The notes beneath the pieces were generated by a model, which saw nothing but the letters and a program-made list of their open reading frames with translations, had not been told where the DNA came from and did not search any database. A stretch of 5,182 nucleotides of DNA from Candidatus Solibacter sp. GTDB taxonomy: Bacteria > Acidobacteriota > Terriglobia > Bryobacterales > Bryobacteraceae. The position numbers were made by a program, and so were the translations under genes. Of this stretch, positions 1 to 5,182 are shown piece by piece. The DNA lies in NCBI GenBank assembly GCA_017883345.1, contig JADGNT010000433.1, positions 1-5,182 on the forward strand, in the 5' to 3' direction. Every line of letters begins with the position of its first letter. The first letter of the stretch is position 1.

Positions 1-39
1 TTTGGTCCCCGCACTCCGATGCTACCATAGAAGGTTAAA

Positions 40-63
40 ATGCCGCTGAAAACCCAGCCATGA
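40..63 (+). promoter_or_regulatory. Possible 7-codon leader ORF overlapping the P1 peptidase start
   Basis: ATG at 40-42 opens a 7-codon frame (MPLKTQP) that ends with TGA at 61-63, so its stop overlaps the peptidase start codon in an ATGA arrangement at 60-63. AAGG at 31-34 lies 5 nt before this ATG and could be a weak ribosome binding site, whereas the peptidase start at 60 has no purine-rich motif at the usual distance. Translation of the short frame could therefore deliver ribosomes to the peptidase gene by reinitiation. This is inference; a frame this short can easily arise by chance. Confidence 0.22.
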
Positions 64-1010
64 AGGGACTTACCGATATCCCCGGGATTCGCGTCGGCCA
101 CGTCTCGGATTTTGACGCCATCACCGGATGCACCGCCATCCTCTGCGAGCAGGGCGCCGTGGGCGGCGTCGATATCCGCGGCAGCGCCAGCGGAACCCAG
201 GAAATCGACACCCTCAGCCCCGGCCACGTCACCGATCGGGTGCACGGCATCCTGTTCGCCGGCGGCAGCGCCTTCGGCCTGGAAGCCGCCGCCGGCGTGC
301 GCCGCTACCTGGCCGGCCGCAAGGTGGGCTATGCCTTCGGCGGCCAGCACATCCCCATCGTGCCAAGCGCCATTCTCTTCGATCTCGGCATCGGCAAACC
401 CAACGTGCACCCCAACGTCGCCATGGGCGAAGCGGCGGCCGTCGCAGCCACCACCGACCCCGTGAAGGAAGGCTGCGCCGGCGCCGGCACGGGCGCCACC
501 ATCGGCAAACTCTTCGGCATCAGGCAGGCGATGAAGGGCGGCATCGGATCGTACACCGTCACCCTTCCCGGCGGCGTGCTGGTCTCCGCCCTGGTCGCCG
601 TCAACGCCCTTGGCGACGTGCGCGACCCCGCCACCGGGAAGATCGTCGCCGGCGCGCGCAAAACCGCCAGCAGCCGTGAGTTCATCGATAGCCAAGCCGA
701 AATGAAGCGCGGCGCCACCATCGGCGCCGCCCCCAGCAACACCACCCTCGCCGTGGTTGCTACCAACGCCAGGCTCAACAAAGTCCAGGCCAACAAGCTC
801 GCTCAGTTCGCCTCTCTCGGCATGGCGCGAACCCTCTACCCGGTGAACACCATGGCCGATGGCGATATCGCCTTCGCCCTGTCGCTCGGCGCAGAGCAGT
901 CCGACATCGACAACCTCGGCGTGGCGGCCGCCGAAGCCGTGGCGCAATCCATCCTGCGCGCCGTCCGGCTGGCGAAAACTCTCGGCGGCGTCCCCGGACT
1001 CGCCGGCTGA
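60..1010 (+). CDS. P1 (DmpA-like, S58) family aminopeptidase
   Basis: This 316-residue protein matches the P1/DmpA fold of N-terminal-nucleophile hydrolases, which self-cleave into two chains and act as aminopeptidases or D-esterases on short peptides and amides. Visible family marks are the opening GLTDIPGIRVGH (residues 3-14), the glycine-rich GAGTGATIGK (141-150), Asn182 in VNALGD, and the NTTLAVVATN segment (227-236). The last suggests autocleavage between Asn227 and Thr228, freeing Thr228 as nucleophile. The conserved T-x-x-DGD segment is at 264-269. The length is normal for the family and the protein looks intact. The start at 60 fits because the conserved N-terminus begins three residues in. 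No signal peptide or membrane segment is seen, so a cytoplasmic location is likely. There is no good Shine-Dalgarno sequence. Family assignment is secure; the exact substrate is unknown, and a D-amino-acid-specific or beta-peptidyl role cannot be told from sequence alone. Confidence 0.93.
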   Translation: MKGLTDIPGIRVGHVSDFDAITGCTAILCEQGAVGGVDIRGSASGTQEIDTLSPGHVTDRVHGILFAGGSAFGLEAAAGVRRYLAGRKVGYAFGGQHIPIVPSAILFDLGIGKPNVHPNVAMGEAAAVAATTDPVKEGCAGAGTGATIGKLFGIRQAMKGGIGSYTVTLPGGVLVSALVAVNALGDVRDPATGKIVAGARKTASSREFIDSQAEMKRGATIGAAPSNTTLAVVATNARLNKVQANKLAQFASLGMARTLYPVNTMADGDIAFALSLGAEQSDIDNLGVAAAEAVAQSILRAVRLAKTLGGVPGLAG

Positions 1011-1057
1011 TGCTTCGTCGAAAATACCGCTCCCTCAGAACGTGAGAAAAAAACAAG

Positions 1058-1134
1058 GGGCCGCCGATGAACGCCGATAAACGCCGATGAAAACAAGATA
1101 CTTATCGGCGTTCATCTGCGTTCATCGGCGGCCC
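1058..1134. repeat. Long imperfect inverted repeat of six 10-bp units
   Basis: The left arm (1058-1089) contains three tandem decamers, CGCCGATGAA, CGCCGATAAA and CGCCGATGAA, at 1062-1091. The right arm (1103-1134) is their inverted counterpart, with units at 1101-1110, 1111-1120 and 1121-1130. Aligned as a hairpin, 29 of the first 31 positions pair perfectly and the innermost pair is a G-T wobble, leaving a loop of about 13 nt (1090-1102). A-rich sequence lies before the left arm (1047-1056) and T6 lies 7 nt after the right arm (1142-1147). The element looks like a dispersed intergenic palindromic repeat. Such a hairpin may stabilise the upstream mRNA 3' end or limit read-through into the metallopeptidase gene; that role is inferred. 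Confidence 0.85.
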
Positions 1135-1137
1135 ATA

Positions 1138-2766
1138 ATGATTTTTTCACAGCTTCCCACGGTCGCGGCTCTGATCGCGGCCGTGACCGCGCTTTCCGCC
1201 CAACCGCCGGCCGCCACCCCCACCCGCGCCGACATCCTGCGCGGCGCGTACGGACCGTATCGCGCCAACAACGATCTGCTCTTCTACCACCTCGACGTTC
1301 GCGTCGACCCGGAAAAGAAATTCCTCTCTGGCAAGGTCACCATCCGCTTCAAGATGCTGCAGGACGCCACGCGCATCCAGCTCGATCTGCACGCCGCGCT
1401 CCACGTCGACAAAATCGTCCTCGGCGACACCACCCTCAAATACGAACGCGACTCCGGCGCCGTCTTCGTGGACTTCCCCGAAACCCTCCGCGCCGGCCGC
1501 ACCTACAGCATCGAGTTTTACTACTCCGGAAACCCGGTGGAGACCGGCCGGTTCGGCGCCATCACCTTCAAGAAAGATCCCTCCGGGCATCCCTGGATCA
1601 ATACTGCGTGCGAAGGCACCGGCGCCAGCGTCTGGTGGCCCAACAAAGACCAGTGGCGCGACGAGGTCGAGAGCATGGAAATCAGCGTCTCCATTCCCAA
1701 CGATCTGGTCGACGTCTCTAACGGCAAGTTTATGGGCAAGACCGACCTCGGCGACGGCTACACGCGCTGGGACTGGCTGGTGCAATACCCCATCAACAAC
1801 TACGACGTCTCGCTCAACATCGGCAACTACCAGCACTGGGCCGACCGCCTCGGCGACCTGCCGCTCGATTTCTACGCCCTGCCCGAGAACCTGGAGAAGG
1901 CCAAGAAGCAATTCGTCCAGGCCAAGGGGATGCTCGAAGCCTACCAGCACTACTTCGGCGAATACCCTTTCCAGAAGGATGGCTACAAGCTGATCGAAGC
2001 CCCCTATTCCGGCATGGAGCACCAGAGCGCCGTCACCTACGGCAACCACTTCGCCAACGGCTACCTGGAGCGCGACTGGACCGGCGTCGGCATCTCCCCG
2101 CGCTTCGATTTCATCATCATCCACGAAAGCGGGCACGAGTGGTTCGGCAACAGCATCACCGCCGCCGACGTGTCCGACATGTGGATCCACGAAGGCTTCA
2201 CGACCTATCTCGAGTGCCTCTACGTCGAGTACATGTGGGGGCGCGACGACGGCCTGAAGTACACCAACGGGTACAAGTCGAGGGTCCGCAACCTCCAGCC
2301 CATCATCACCCCGCGCGGCATCAACAAGGAACCGCCCCAGGACCAGTACTTCAAAGGAGCGCTCTTCCTCAATACCCTGCGCAGCGTGGTCAATGACGAC
2401 GCCCGCTGGTGGACCCTGCTGCACGATTTCTACCAGCACTTCAAGTATCAAAACATCATGACCGAGGACGTGGTGCGGTACTTCAATCAGCAGACCGGCA
2501 TGAACCTGACGCCCGTCTTCGACCAGTACCTGCGCCACCCCGCGCTCCCCGCCCTGGAACTGAAGTGGGACGAGGCCGCGGGCACAGTCGCCTACCGGTG
2601 GAAGGCCGATGAGCCCGGCTTTCAGATGCCCATCCGCGTAGGAACCAAGGACCACTGGCAGATCCTCCAACCCACCGTCGAGTGGCAGACCATGAAGACG
2701 CCGCTCCAGAAGGACGAATTCGAAGTCGCCACCGACCTCTACTTCGTCACCGTCGGCAAACTGTAG
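1138..2766 (+). CDS. Secreted M1-family zinc metallopeptidase (aminopeptidase)
   Basis: This is a zinc aminopeptidase of the gluzincin M1 family, removing N-terminal residues from peptides. From the start at 1138 it has 542 residues. The zinc site is HESGH (329-333) with Glu352 as third ligand, giving HEXXH-X18-E; Glu330 is the general base. The exopeptidase motif normally written GxMEN appears as GMEHQS (292-297), a known variant form. Tyr404 in QYFKGA fits the transition-state tyrosine. WWPNKDQ begins at residue 166, in the N-terminal beta domain where M1 enzymes carry a similar motif. Residues 1-21 form a hydrophobic signal peptide ending LSA before Gln22, so the enzyme is probably exported and not a lipoprotein. 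The large C-terminal helical domain of bigger M1 enzymes is absent; only a short beta-like region follows. An upstream in-frame ATG at 1087 would add 17 residues encoded by the inverted repeat; I prefer 1138, though neither start has a Shine-Dalgarno sequence and the longer form would supply the positive charges missing here. Confidence 0.92.
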   Translation: MIFSQLPTVAALIAAVTALSAQPPAATPTRADILRGAYGPYRANNDLLFYHLDVRVDPEKKFLSGKVTIRFKMLQDATRIQLDLHAALHVDKIVLGDTTLKYERDSGAVFVDFPETLRAGRTYSIEFYYSGNPVETGRFGAITFKKDPSGHPWINTACEGTGASVWWPNKDQWRDEVESMEISVSIPNDLVDVSNGKFMGKTDLGDGYTRWDWLVQYPINNYDVSLNIGNYQHWADRLGDLPLDFYALPENLEKAKKQFVQAKGMLEAYQHYFGEYPFQKDGYKLIEAPYSGMEHQSAVTYGNHFANGYLERDWTGVGISPRFDFIIIHESGHEWFGNSITAADVSDMWIHEGFTTYLECLYVEYMWGRDDGLKYTNGYKSRVRNLQPIITPRGINKEPPQDQYFKGALFLNTLRSVVNDDARWWTLLHDFYQHFKYQNIMTEDVVRYFNQQTGMNLTPVFDQYLRHPALPALELKWDEAAGTVAYRWKADEPGFQMPIRVGTKDHWQILQPTVEWQTMKTPLQKDEFEVATDLYFVTVGKL

Positions 2767-2837
2767 CGCCACCCTTGTAAGTCTGGATCGGTCCGGGGTA
2801 AACTTCAAATTGAATATATACGGTCCTGCCCTTGAGC
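2767..2837. other. Chromosome/element junction region with small AT-rich palindrome
   Basis: This non-coding stretch separates the metallopeptidase stop from the structured leader of the integration genes. It contains an AT-rich patch (about 2801-2820) unlike the flanking GC-rich genes. Within it is a perfect 5-bp inverted repeat around one base, TTCAA-A-TTGAA (2804-2814), followed by ATATATA. This could be an operator or the -10 region of a promoter for the excisionase-integrase run, but no -35 element is correctly spaced before TATATA (2815-2820). Since the next genes are an excisionase-like protein and an integrase, one boundary of the element is likely here. No tRNA gene or duplicate core site is visible, so an attachment site cannot be placed. 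Confidence 0.3.
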
Positions 2838-2919
2838 CTTGGTACATGGGTGTCGCTCCCCACCGATTTCCCGAAAGGGAGTGGGAATCCAGTTTTTTGG
2901 AATGTGCCCATGTACCAAG
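2838..2919 (+). promoter_or_regulatory. Structured leader: 13-bp inverted repeat enclosing start codon and hairpin
   Basis: CTTGGTACATGGG (2838-2850) and CCCATGTACCAAG (2907-2919) are perfect 13-bp inverted copies 56 nt apart. The ATG in the right arm (2910-2912) is the likely start codon of the excisionase-like gene. Between the arms is a nested hairpin: CCCAC (2859-2863) pairs with GTGGG (2881-2885), and TCCC-GAAA-GGGA (2869-2880) forms a stem with a GNRA-type tetraloop. In RNA the outer helix would hide the start codon while leaving the weak GGAA (2899-2902) in the loop. This suggests control of translation, or a two-site DNA operator with 69 bp between equivalent ends. The inverted repeats are certain; the function is inferred. 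Confidence 0.5.
2865..2898 (+). terminator. Possible attenuator-type terminator before the excisionase-like gene
   Basis: GATT and CCC (2865-2868, 2870-2872) can pair with GGGAATC (2883-2889), leaving T2869 as a bulge. The stem is followed after CAG by T6 at 2893-2898. This alternative stem competes with the GAAA-capped hairpin and sits inside the loop of the 13-bp inverted repeat, so it could work as a conditional terminator in the leader. The stem is short and bulged, so it may be weak or not act at all. Confidence 0.22.
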
Positions 2920-3101
2920 AGAAGACCGTGTATTTTACCGAAGAGCAGGCGGCCGAACGCCTCCACATTTCTTTGGCGACGCTGCGGCGGTGGAGGAAGA
3001 AGGGCACCGGCCCTGAGCATTTCCACTTCGGCGACATCATCCGTTACCGCGATACGGCCCTCGAAGCCTTCGTTGCGAAGTACTCCACCAACGCGGCATA
3101 G
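2910..3101 (+). CDS. Excisionase-like helix-turn-helix protein
   Basis: This 63-residue protein resembles the small MerR/excisionase-type (HTH_17) DNA-binding proteins coded beside phage and island integrases. The helix-turn-helix is at about residues 8-31 (from YFTEEQAAERL to LRRWRKK). It is followed by the wing-like GPEHFHFGDIIRYRDTALEAF (34-54, shown here by its typical G-P, I-R-Y-R and L-x-A-F positions). Such proteins bend DNA at attachment sites to favour excision or act as small regulators. The start at 2910 is preferred because the family begins about here and GGAA (2899-2902) lies 7 nt upstream; GTG at 2904 is an in-frame alternative, and TTG at 2832 would add residues unlike the family. 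It ends 3 nt before the integrase gene, which supports a shared role. A general transcription regulator role cannot be excluded. Confidence 0.8.
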   Translation: MYQEKTVYFTEEQAAERLHISLATLRRWRKKGTGPEHFHFGDIIRYRDTALEAFVAKYSTNAA

Positions 3102-3112
3102 CCGATGCCGCG
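3092..3112 (+). promoter_or_regulatory. 8-bp hairpin spanning excisionase stop and integrase start
   Basis: CGCGGCAT (3092-3099) and ATGCCGCG (3105-3112) are perfect inverted copies with a 5-nt loop AGCCG. The stem includes the first base of the TAG stop (3099-3101) and the whole integrase ATG (3105-3107). No Shine-Dalgarno sequence precedes the integrase. A ribosome finishing the upstream gene would open the stem and could restart 3 nt later, so integrase synthesis may depend on translation of the excisionase-like gene. The hairpin is seen directly; the coupling is inferred. Confidence 0.5.
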
Positions 3113-4316
3113 CGATGGAGACGGACTGCACCTGGTAGGTGCGATATGGCATTTCCGCTACCGATCGCCTGACGGTAGATGGAGGGAAAAGTCCACTGGG
3201 AAACACAAGATTACCGAGGCCAAGGCGGAACGCACCAAATTCCTGAGAGCGTTTGCCGAAGGGCTCCTGCCGACCGACCAGGCACGCTGGACGCTCGCGC
3301 AGGCGCTCGATGAATGGGCCGAGTGCCGCAAGAGCACCAAACAGCCCACGACCCTGCCTCCGGAGCGAACTTCGATTCGCCACCTCAAAGCAATCCTGGG
3401 CGGCAAACGACGCCTGGAGTCCATCACGGCGCTGGATATCCGGCGTTACCAAGCGGGGCGGCGCGAGACGGTCGGCCCCAAGACCGTCAACAACGAACTG
3501 TTGGTGCTCATCGGGGTACTGAAACAGGCGAAGCTCTGGAAACGGCTAGAGGAGGACTATCAGCCTCTTTCCATCCCGAAGCAGGGCCCGGGCAAAGCAC
3601 TCGTTCCCGACGAGGGACAGCATCTGATCGCCACCGCCAGGCAGCGCCCTGCGTGGGACGTGGCCCTTTGCGCCACGTTGTTGGCGTATAGTTCCGGCTG
3701 CCGGTCCTGGGAAATCAAGTCGCTGAAGTTGAAAGACGGGATGATGGGCTCCGATCCGCCCGTGTTGCGGATTCAGCGCGAGAATACGAAGAGCGCTGCC
3801 GGCGCCCGGGACGTGGCATTAAACGAACTCGCGCTATGGGCGCTGAAGCGGCTGCTGAAGCGAGCCGAACTTCTGGGCGCCACCGACCCGGAACACTATC
3901 TGTTACCGGCCAATCTGTCGAAACACACGCATGAGAAAGACCCGCTGCATGACCGTAGAGGTTACGATCCCTCGCGGCACCAGACCTCATGGTCGACGGC
4001 GTGGGAGAACTTGAAAGCGGCGGCCGGCATGAAGAACTTTCGATTCCACGATCTGCGGCATACATTTATCACGCAAGGCATCGAGGACAACGTGCCCGTC
4101 GAAGTAATGATGGCCCAGGTCGGGCACGTTTCCGCGGAGATGACGCGCTACTACACACACCTGAGCAGCGGGGCCAAGGACAACGCGGTCCAGAAGATCG
4201 CCGCGCGCAACCAAGGGGTCCGGGCAGTTCTTGAAATGGCTGGCGAAGAGCCGGCGGGTGATAGCGAGATCGCGGGCGATCCGCAGTCCAGAACGGAGGA
4301 GCATGGTGGCGACTGA
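3105..4316 (+). CDS. Tyrosine recombinase (phage/island-type site-specific integrase)
   Basis: This 403-residue protein has the layout of integrases that insert and excise mobile DNA. An N-terminal arm-binding-like region (about residues 10-50, WHFRYRSPDGRWREK) is followed by a SAM-like core-binding domain (about 60-155) and the catalytic domain (about 165-360). The catalytic set is complete: Arg200 in SSGCRSWEI, Lys229 in RENTKS, His315 and Arg318 in FHDLRHT, His341 in QVGHVS, and the nucleophile Tyr350 in RYYTHL (Tyr349 is adjacent). It should therefore be active. About 50 residues follow the tyrosine, ending in an acidic stretch that overlaps the next gene by 14 nt. The start at 3105 is 3 nt after the excisionase-like stop, inside a hairpin and without a Shine-Dalgarno sequence. 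Codon use looks less strictly C-ending than in the two peptidase genes, which fits acquired DNA; I did not compute this. Confidence 0.95.
   Translation: MPRDGDGLHLVGAIWHFRYRSPDGRWREKSTGKHKITEAKAERTKFLRAFAEGLLPTDQARWTLAQALDEWAECRKSTKQPTTLPPERTSIRHLKAILGGKRRLESITALDIRRYQAGRRETVGPKTVNNELLVLIGVLKQAKLWKRLEEDYQPLSIPKQGPGKALVPDEGQHLIATARQRPAWDVALCATLLAYSSGCRSWEIKSLKLKDGMMGSDPPVLRIQRENTKSAAGARDVALNELALWALKRLLKRAELLGATDPEHYLLPANLSKHTHEKDPLHDRRGYDPSRHQTSWSTAWENLKAAAGMKNFRFHDLRHTFITQGIEDNVPVEVMMAQVGHVSAEMTRYYTHLSSGAKDNAVQKIAARNQGVRAVLEMAGEEPAGDSEIAGDPQSRTEEHGGD
4295..4300 (+). promoter_or_regulatory. Strong Shine-Dalgarno GGAGGA inside the integrase end
   Basis: GGAGGA lies 2 nt before ATG at 4303 and 5 nt before an in-frame GTG at 4306. 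It is the best ribosome binding site in the window and lies within integrase codons, so the downstream gene should be translated independently. The spacing slightly favours GTG 4306 over ATG 4303, a difference of one residue. Confidence 0.6.
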
Positions 4317-5182
4317 GCTGTACGCCGGCCAGCAAGCTGGTGCGGCACTGGCCGCCAGGCCCGCCGCCCCGGAAATTGCTATTGAATGGCTGCTGCGCCT
4401 GATACCGGAGGCCGAGGCCAAATTGTATGGCGTGTTGACCGAATTGATCCCGGCGCCGAGAGCAGAGGCGCCCAACCTTGCCCGCCGCCAAATCAAAATG
4501 GCGAAGCTTGCCGAGCTCGCCGGCTTATCGCGGCGGTGGGTGATCGAGTTGTTGCCGCGTCTGGAAAAGAGGGATCTCATTCGTACCCAGGGCGGGAGAG
4601 GCGCGGCGAAATGGATCTGGCTGCTTCCCCTCGGCGTCCCCCGCCTCGGAAAGCCATTCCCCACCGAGCTCACGCAGAAAGAGAAGACGAGCCCGGAACC
4701 AATCCCGGGGAAAGCGAAAGCGCAACAGGCGGCGGCCGCCCAGCCAAAGCGCCGGCGCCAGCAAACGGCGCAAAGCGCGAAGCCGGGTGCCAGCGTCCAG
4801 GTCGCACCGCCCGTCGAGAAACCGGCGGAGATTCCAAAGCGCCGCCAGAAATTACCGCTGCCATCGACCCCGCCAACAGATCGGTCATCAGGAGGCTCGG
4901 TGCTGGCCCCCAAGGTGACCCCACCGGCTCCAACGGCACCAGGCAACCCCGCGGTGCCCGCCGCCATGGTGATGCCACCACCGTCAATCGCACCAGCCAA
5001 GGCGGTGCAGGCCACCAAGGTGACACCGCCGCCCGCACCAGCCGCTCCGGTGGTGCAGACCGCCGTGGTACCGCCAACGGCCCCTGGCAACCCCGCGGTG
5101 CCCGCCACCAGGGTCACACCGCCGCCAGCAACCGCACCTGCTTCTCGGGCTGCGCAGGCCGCCAAGGTGATACTGCCACCGC
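4303..5182 (+). CDS. Winged-helix-like protein with basic, Pro/Ala-rich repeat tail (partial, 3' end missing)
   Basis: The frame is open from ATG 4303 to the window end with no stop (293 full codons), so the C-terminus is missing. Residues 38-51 look like a helix (AEAKLYGVLTELIP). Residues 63-110 read as a winged helix: KMAKLAELAGLSRRWVIELL as helix-turn-helix, then LEKRDLIRTQGGRGAAKWIWLLP as the wing hairpin, similar to MarR- or replication-initiator-type domains. From about residue 120 the protein becomes low complexity, with basic clusters PKRRRQQ (142-148) and PKRRQK (179-184). From about residue 200 it is Pro/Ala/Val-rich with imperfect repeats. I do not recognise the family. The N-terminus suggests DNA binding in regulation or replication of the element; the tail may be a disordered linker or an additional nucleic-acid contact. 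The 14-nt overlap with the integrase gene and the strong ribosome binding site support it being real and co-transcribed. Start could be GTG 4306. Confidence 0.72.
   Translation, partial: MVATELYAGQQAGAALAARPAAPEIAIEWLLRLIPEAEAKLYGVLTELIPAPRAEAPNLARRQIKMAKLAELAGLSRRWVIELLPRLEKRDLIRTQGGRGAAKWIWLLPLGVPRLGKPFPTELTQKEKTSPEPIPGKAKAQQAAAAQPKRRRQQTAQSAKPGASVQVAPPVEKPAEIPKRRQKLPLPSTPPTDRSSGGSVLAPKVTPPAPTAPGNPAVPAAMVMPPPSIAPAKAVQATKVTPPPAPAAPVVQTAVVPPTAPGNPAVPATRVTPPPATAPASRAAQAAKVILPP
4912..5178 (+). repeat. In-frame degenerate Pro/Ala/Val repeats in the partial gene
   Basis: A short motif of the form xVx(P/L)PP recurs at 4912, 4966, 5017, 5062, 5110 and 5164, spaced 45-54 nt (15-18 codons). On top of this, PTAPGNPAVPA is coded twice, at 4930-4962 and 5074-5106, exactly 144 nt apart. 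These two copies differ at only two bases, both synonymous, which points to a recent duplication. The sequence after each copy is also related (VPAAMVMPPP versus VPATRVTPPP). The array continues to the edge of the window, so its copy number is unknown. Confidence 0.7.

Noticed and set aside
2..28. TTGGTC (2-7) and TACCAT (23-28) as a sigma-70-type promoter for the P1 peptidase
   Set aside because: Both hexamers match the consensus poorly and are only 15 bp apart; the upstream context is cut off by the window edge.
1034..1046. Small hairpin CTCA-GAACG-TGAG followed by an A tract
   Set aside because: A four-pair stem followed by A residues does not form a + strand terminator, and there is no - strand gene to end here.
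1062..1130. Short tandem decamers as a CRISPR-like array
   Set aside because: The units are contiguous 10-mers without spacers and form one palindrome; no cas genes are present.
1147..2847. Long open frame on the - strand (566 codons) covering the metallopeptidase gene
   Set aside because: It is an antisense shadow created by the strong C bias at third positions. Its translation is Val/Gly/Asp/Leu-rich without motifs, while the + strand has the complete M1 zinc site.
2838..2919. The 13-bp inverted repeat as terminal repeats of an insertion sequence or as a recombinase core site
   Set aside because: The enclosed 56 nt cannot code for a transposase, and core sites for tyrosine recombinases have a much shorter spacer between the arms.
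3987..5165. Long open frame on the - strand (392 codons) covering the integrase end and the repeat tail
   Set aside because: It overlaps catalytic integrase codons and gives Gly/Ala/Val low-complexity sequence. The + strand has a strong ribosome binding site and a sensible winged-helix-like N-terminus.

Overview
The window is high-GC DNA with strongly C-biased third codon positions. It reads as a bacterial chromosome next to an integrated element. A Bryobacterales/Solibacter-type acidobacterium is my best guess. It rests on overall style and on the ATCGGCGTTCATC-type dispersed repeat at about 1058-1134, which I associate with such genomes; it is an inference, not a proof.

Chromosomal part (1-2766, all on the + strand). 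A complete P1/DmpA-like (peptidase family S58) N-terminal-nucleophile aminopeptidase lies at 60-1010. A 127-bp gap follows, mostly filled by a long imperfect inverted repeat built from 10-bp units. After it comes a secreted M1-family zinc metallopeptidase (1138-2766). The two peptidases could both serve peptide degradation, one in the cytoplasm and one in the envelope, but the repeat between them argues against assuming a simple operon.

Integrated-element part (2767-5182, + strand). A more AT-rich, structured gap (2767-2909) leads into a compact gene run. It holds a 63-residue excisionase-like helix-turn-helix protein (2910-3101), then 3 nt later a 403-residue tyrosine recombinase (3105-4316). 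This overlaps by 14 nt the start of a third gene (4303 to beyond the window end), which encodes a winged-helix-like N-terminus followed by a basic and then a Pro/Ala/Val-rich repetitive tail. The tight spacing suggests one transcript. The element probably begins between 2767 and about 2838; its other end is outside the window, so no attachment site can be defined.

The most notable non-coding signals are inverted repeats at successive gene starts. The excisionase-like start codon lies in the right arm of a perfect 13-bp inverted repeat enclosing a GAAA-capped hairpin and a T6 tract. The integrase start codon lies in the right arm of a perfect 8-bp hairpin spanning the upstream stop codon. Together they suggest structure-controlled, coupled translation of the excision/integration module. 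No rRNA, tRNA, CRISPR array or complete insertion sequence was seen, and no gene-free stretch exceeds 300 bases.
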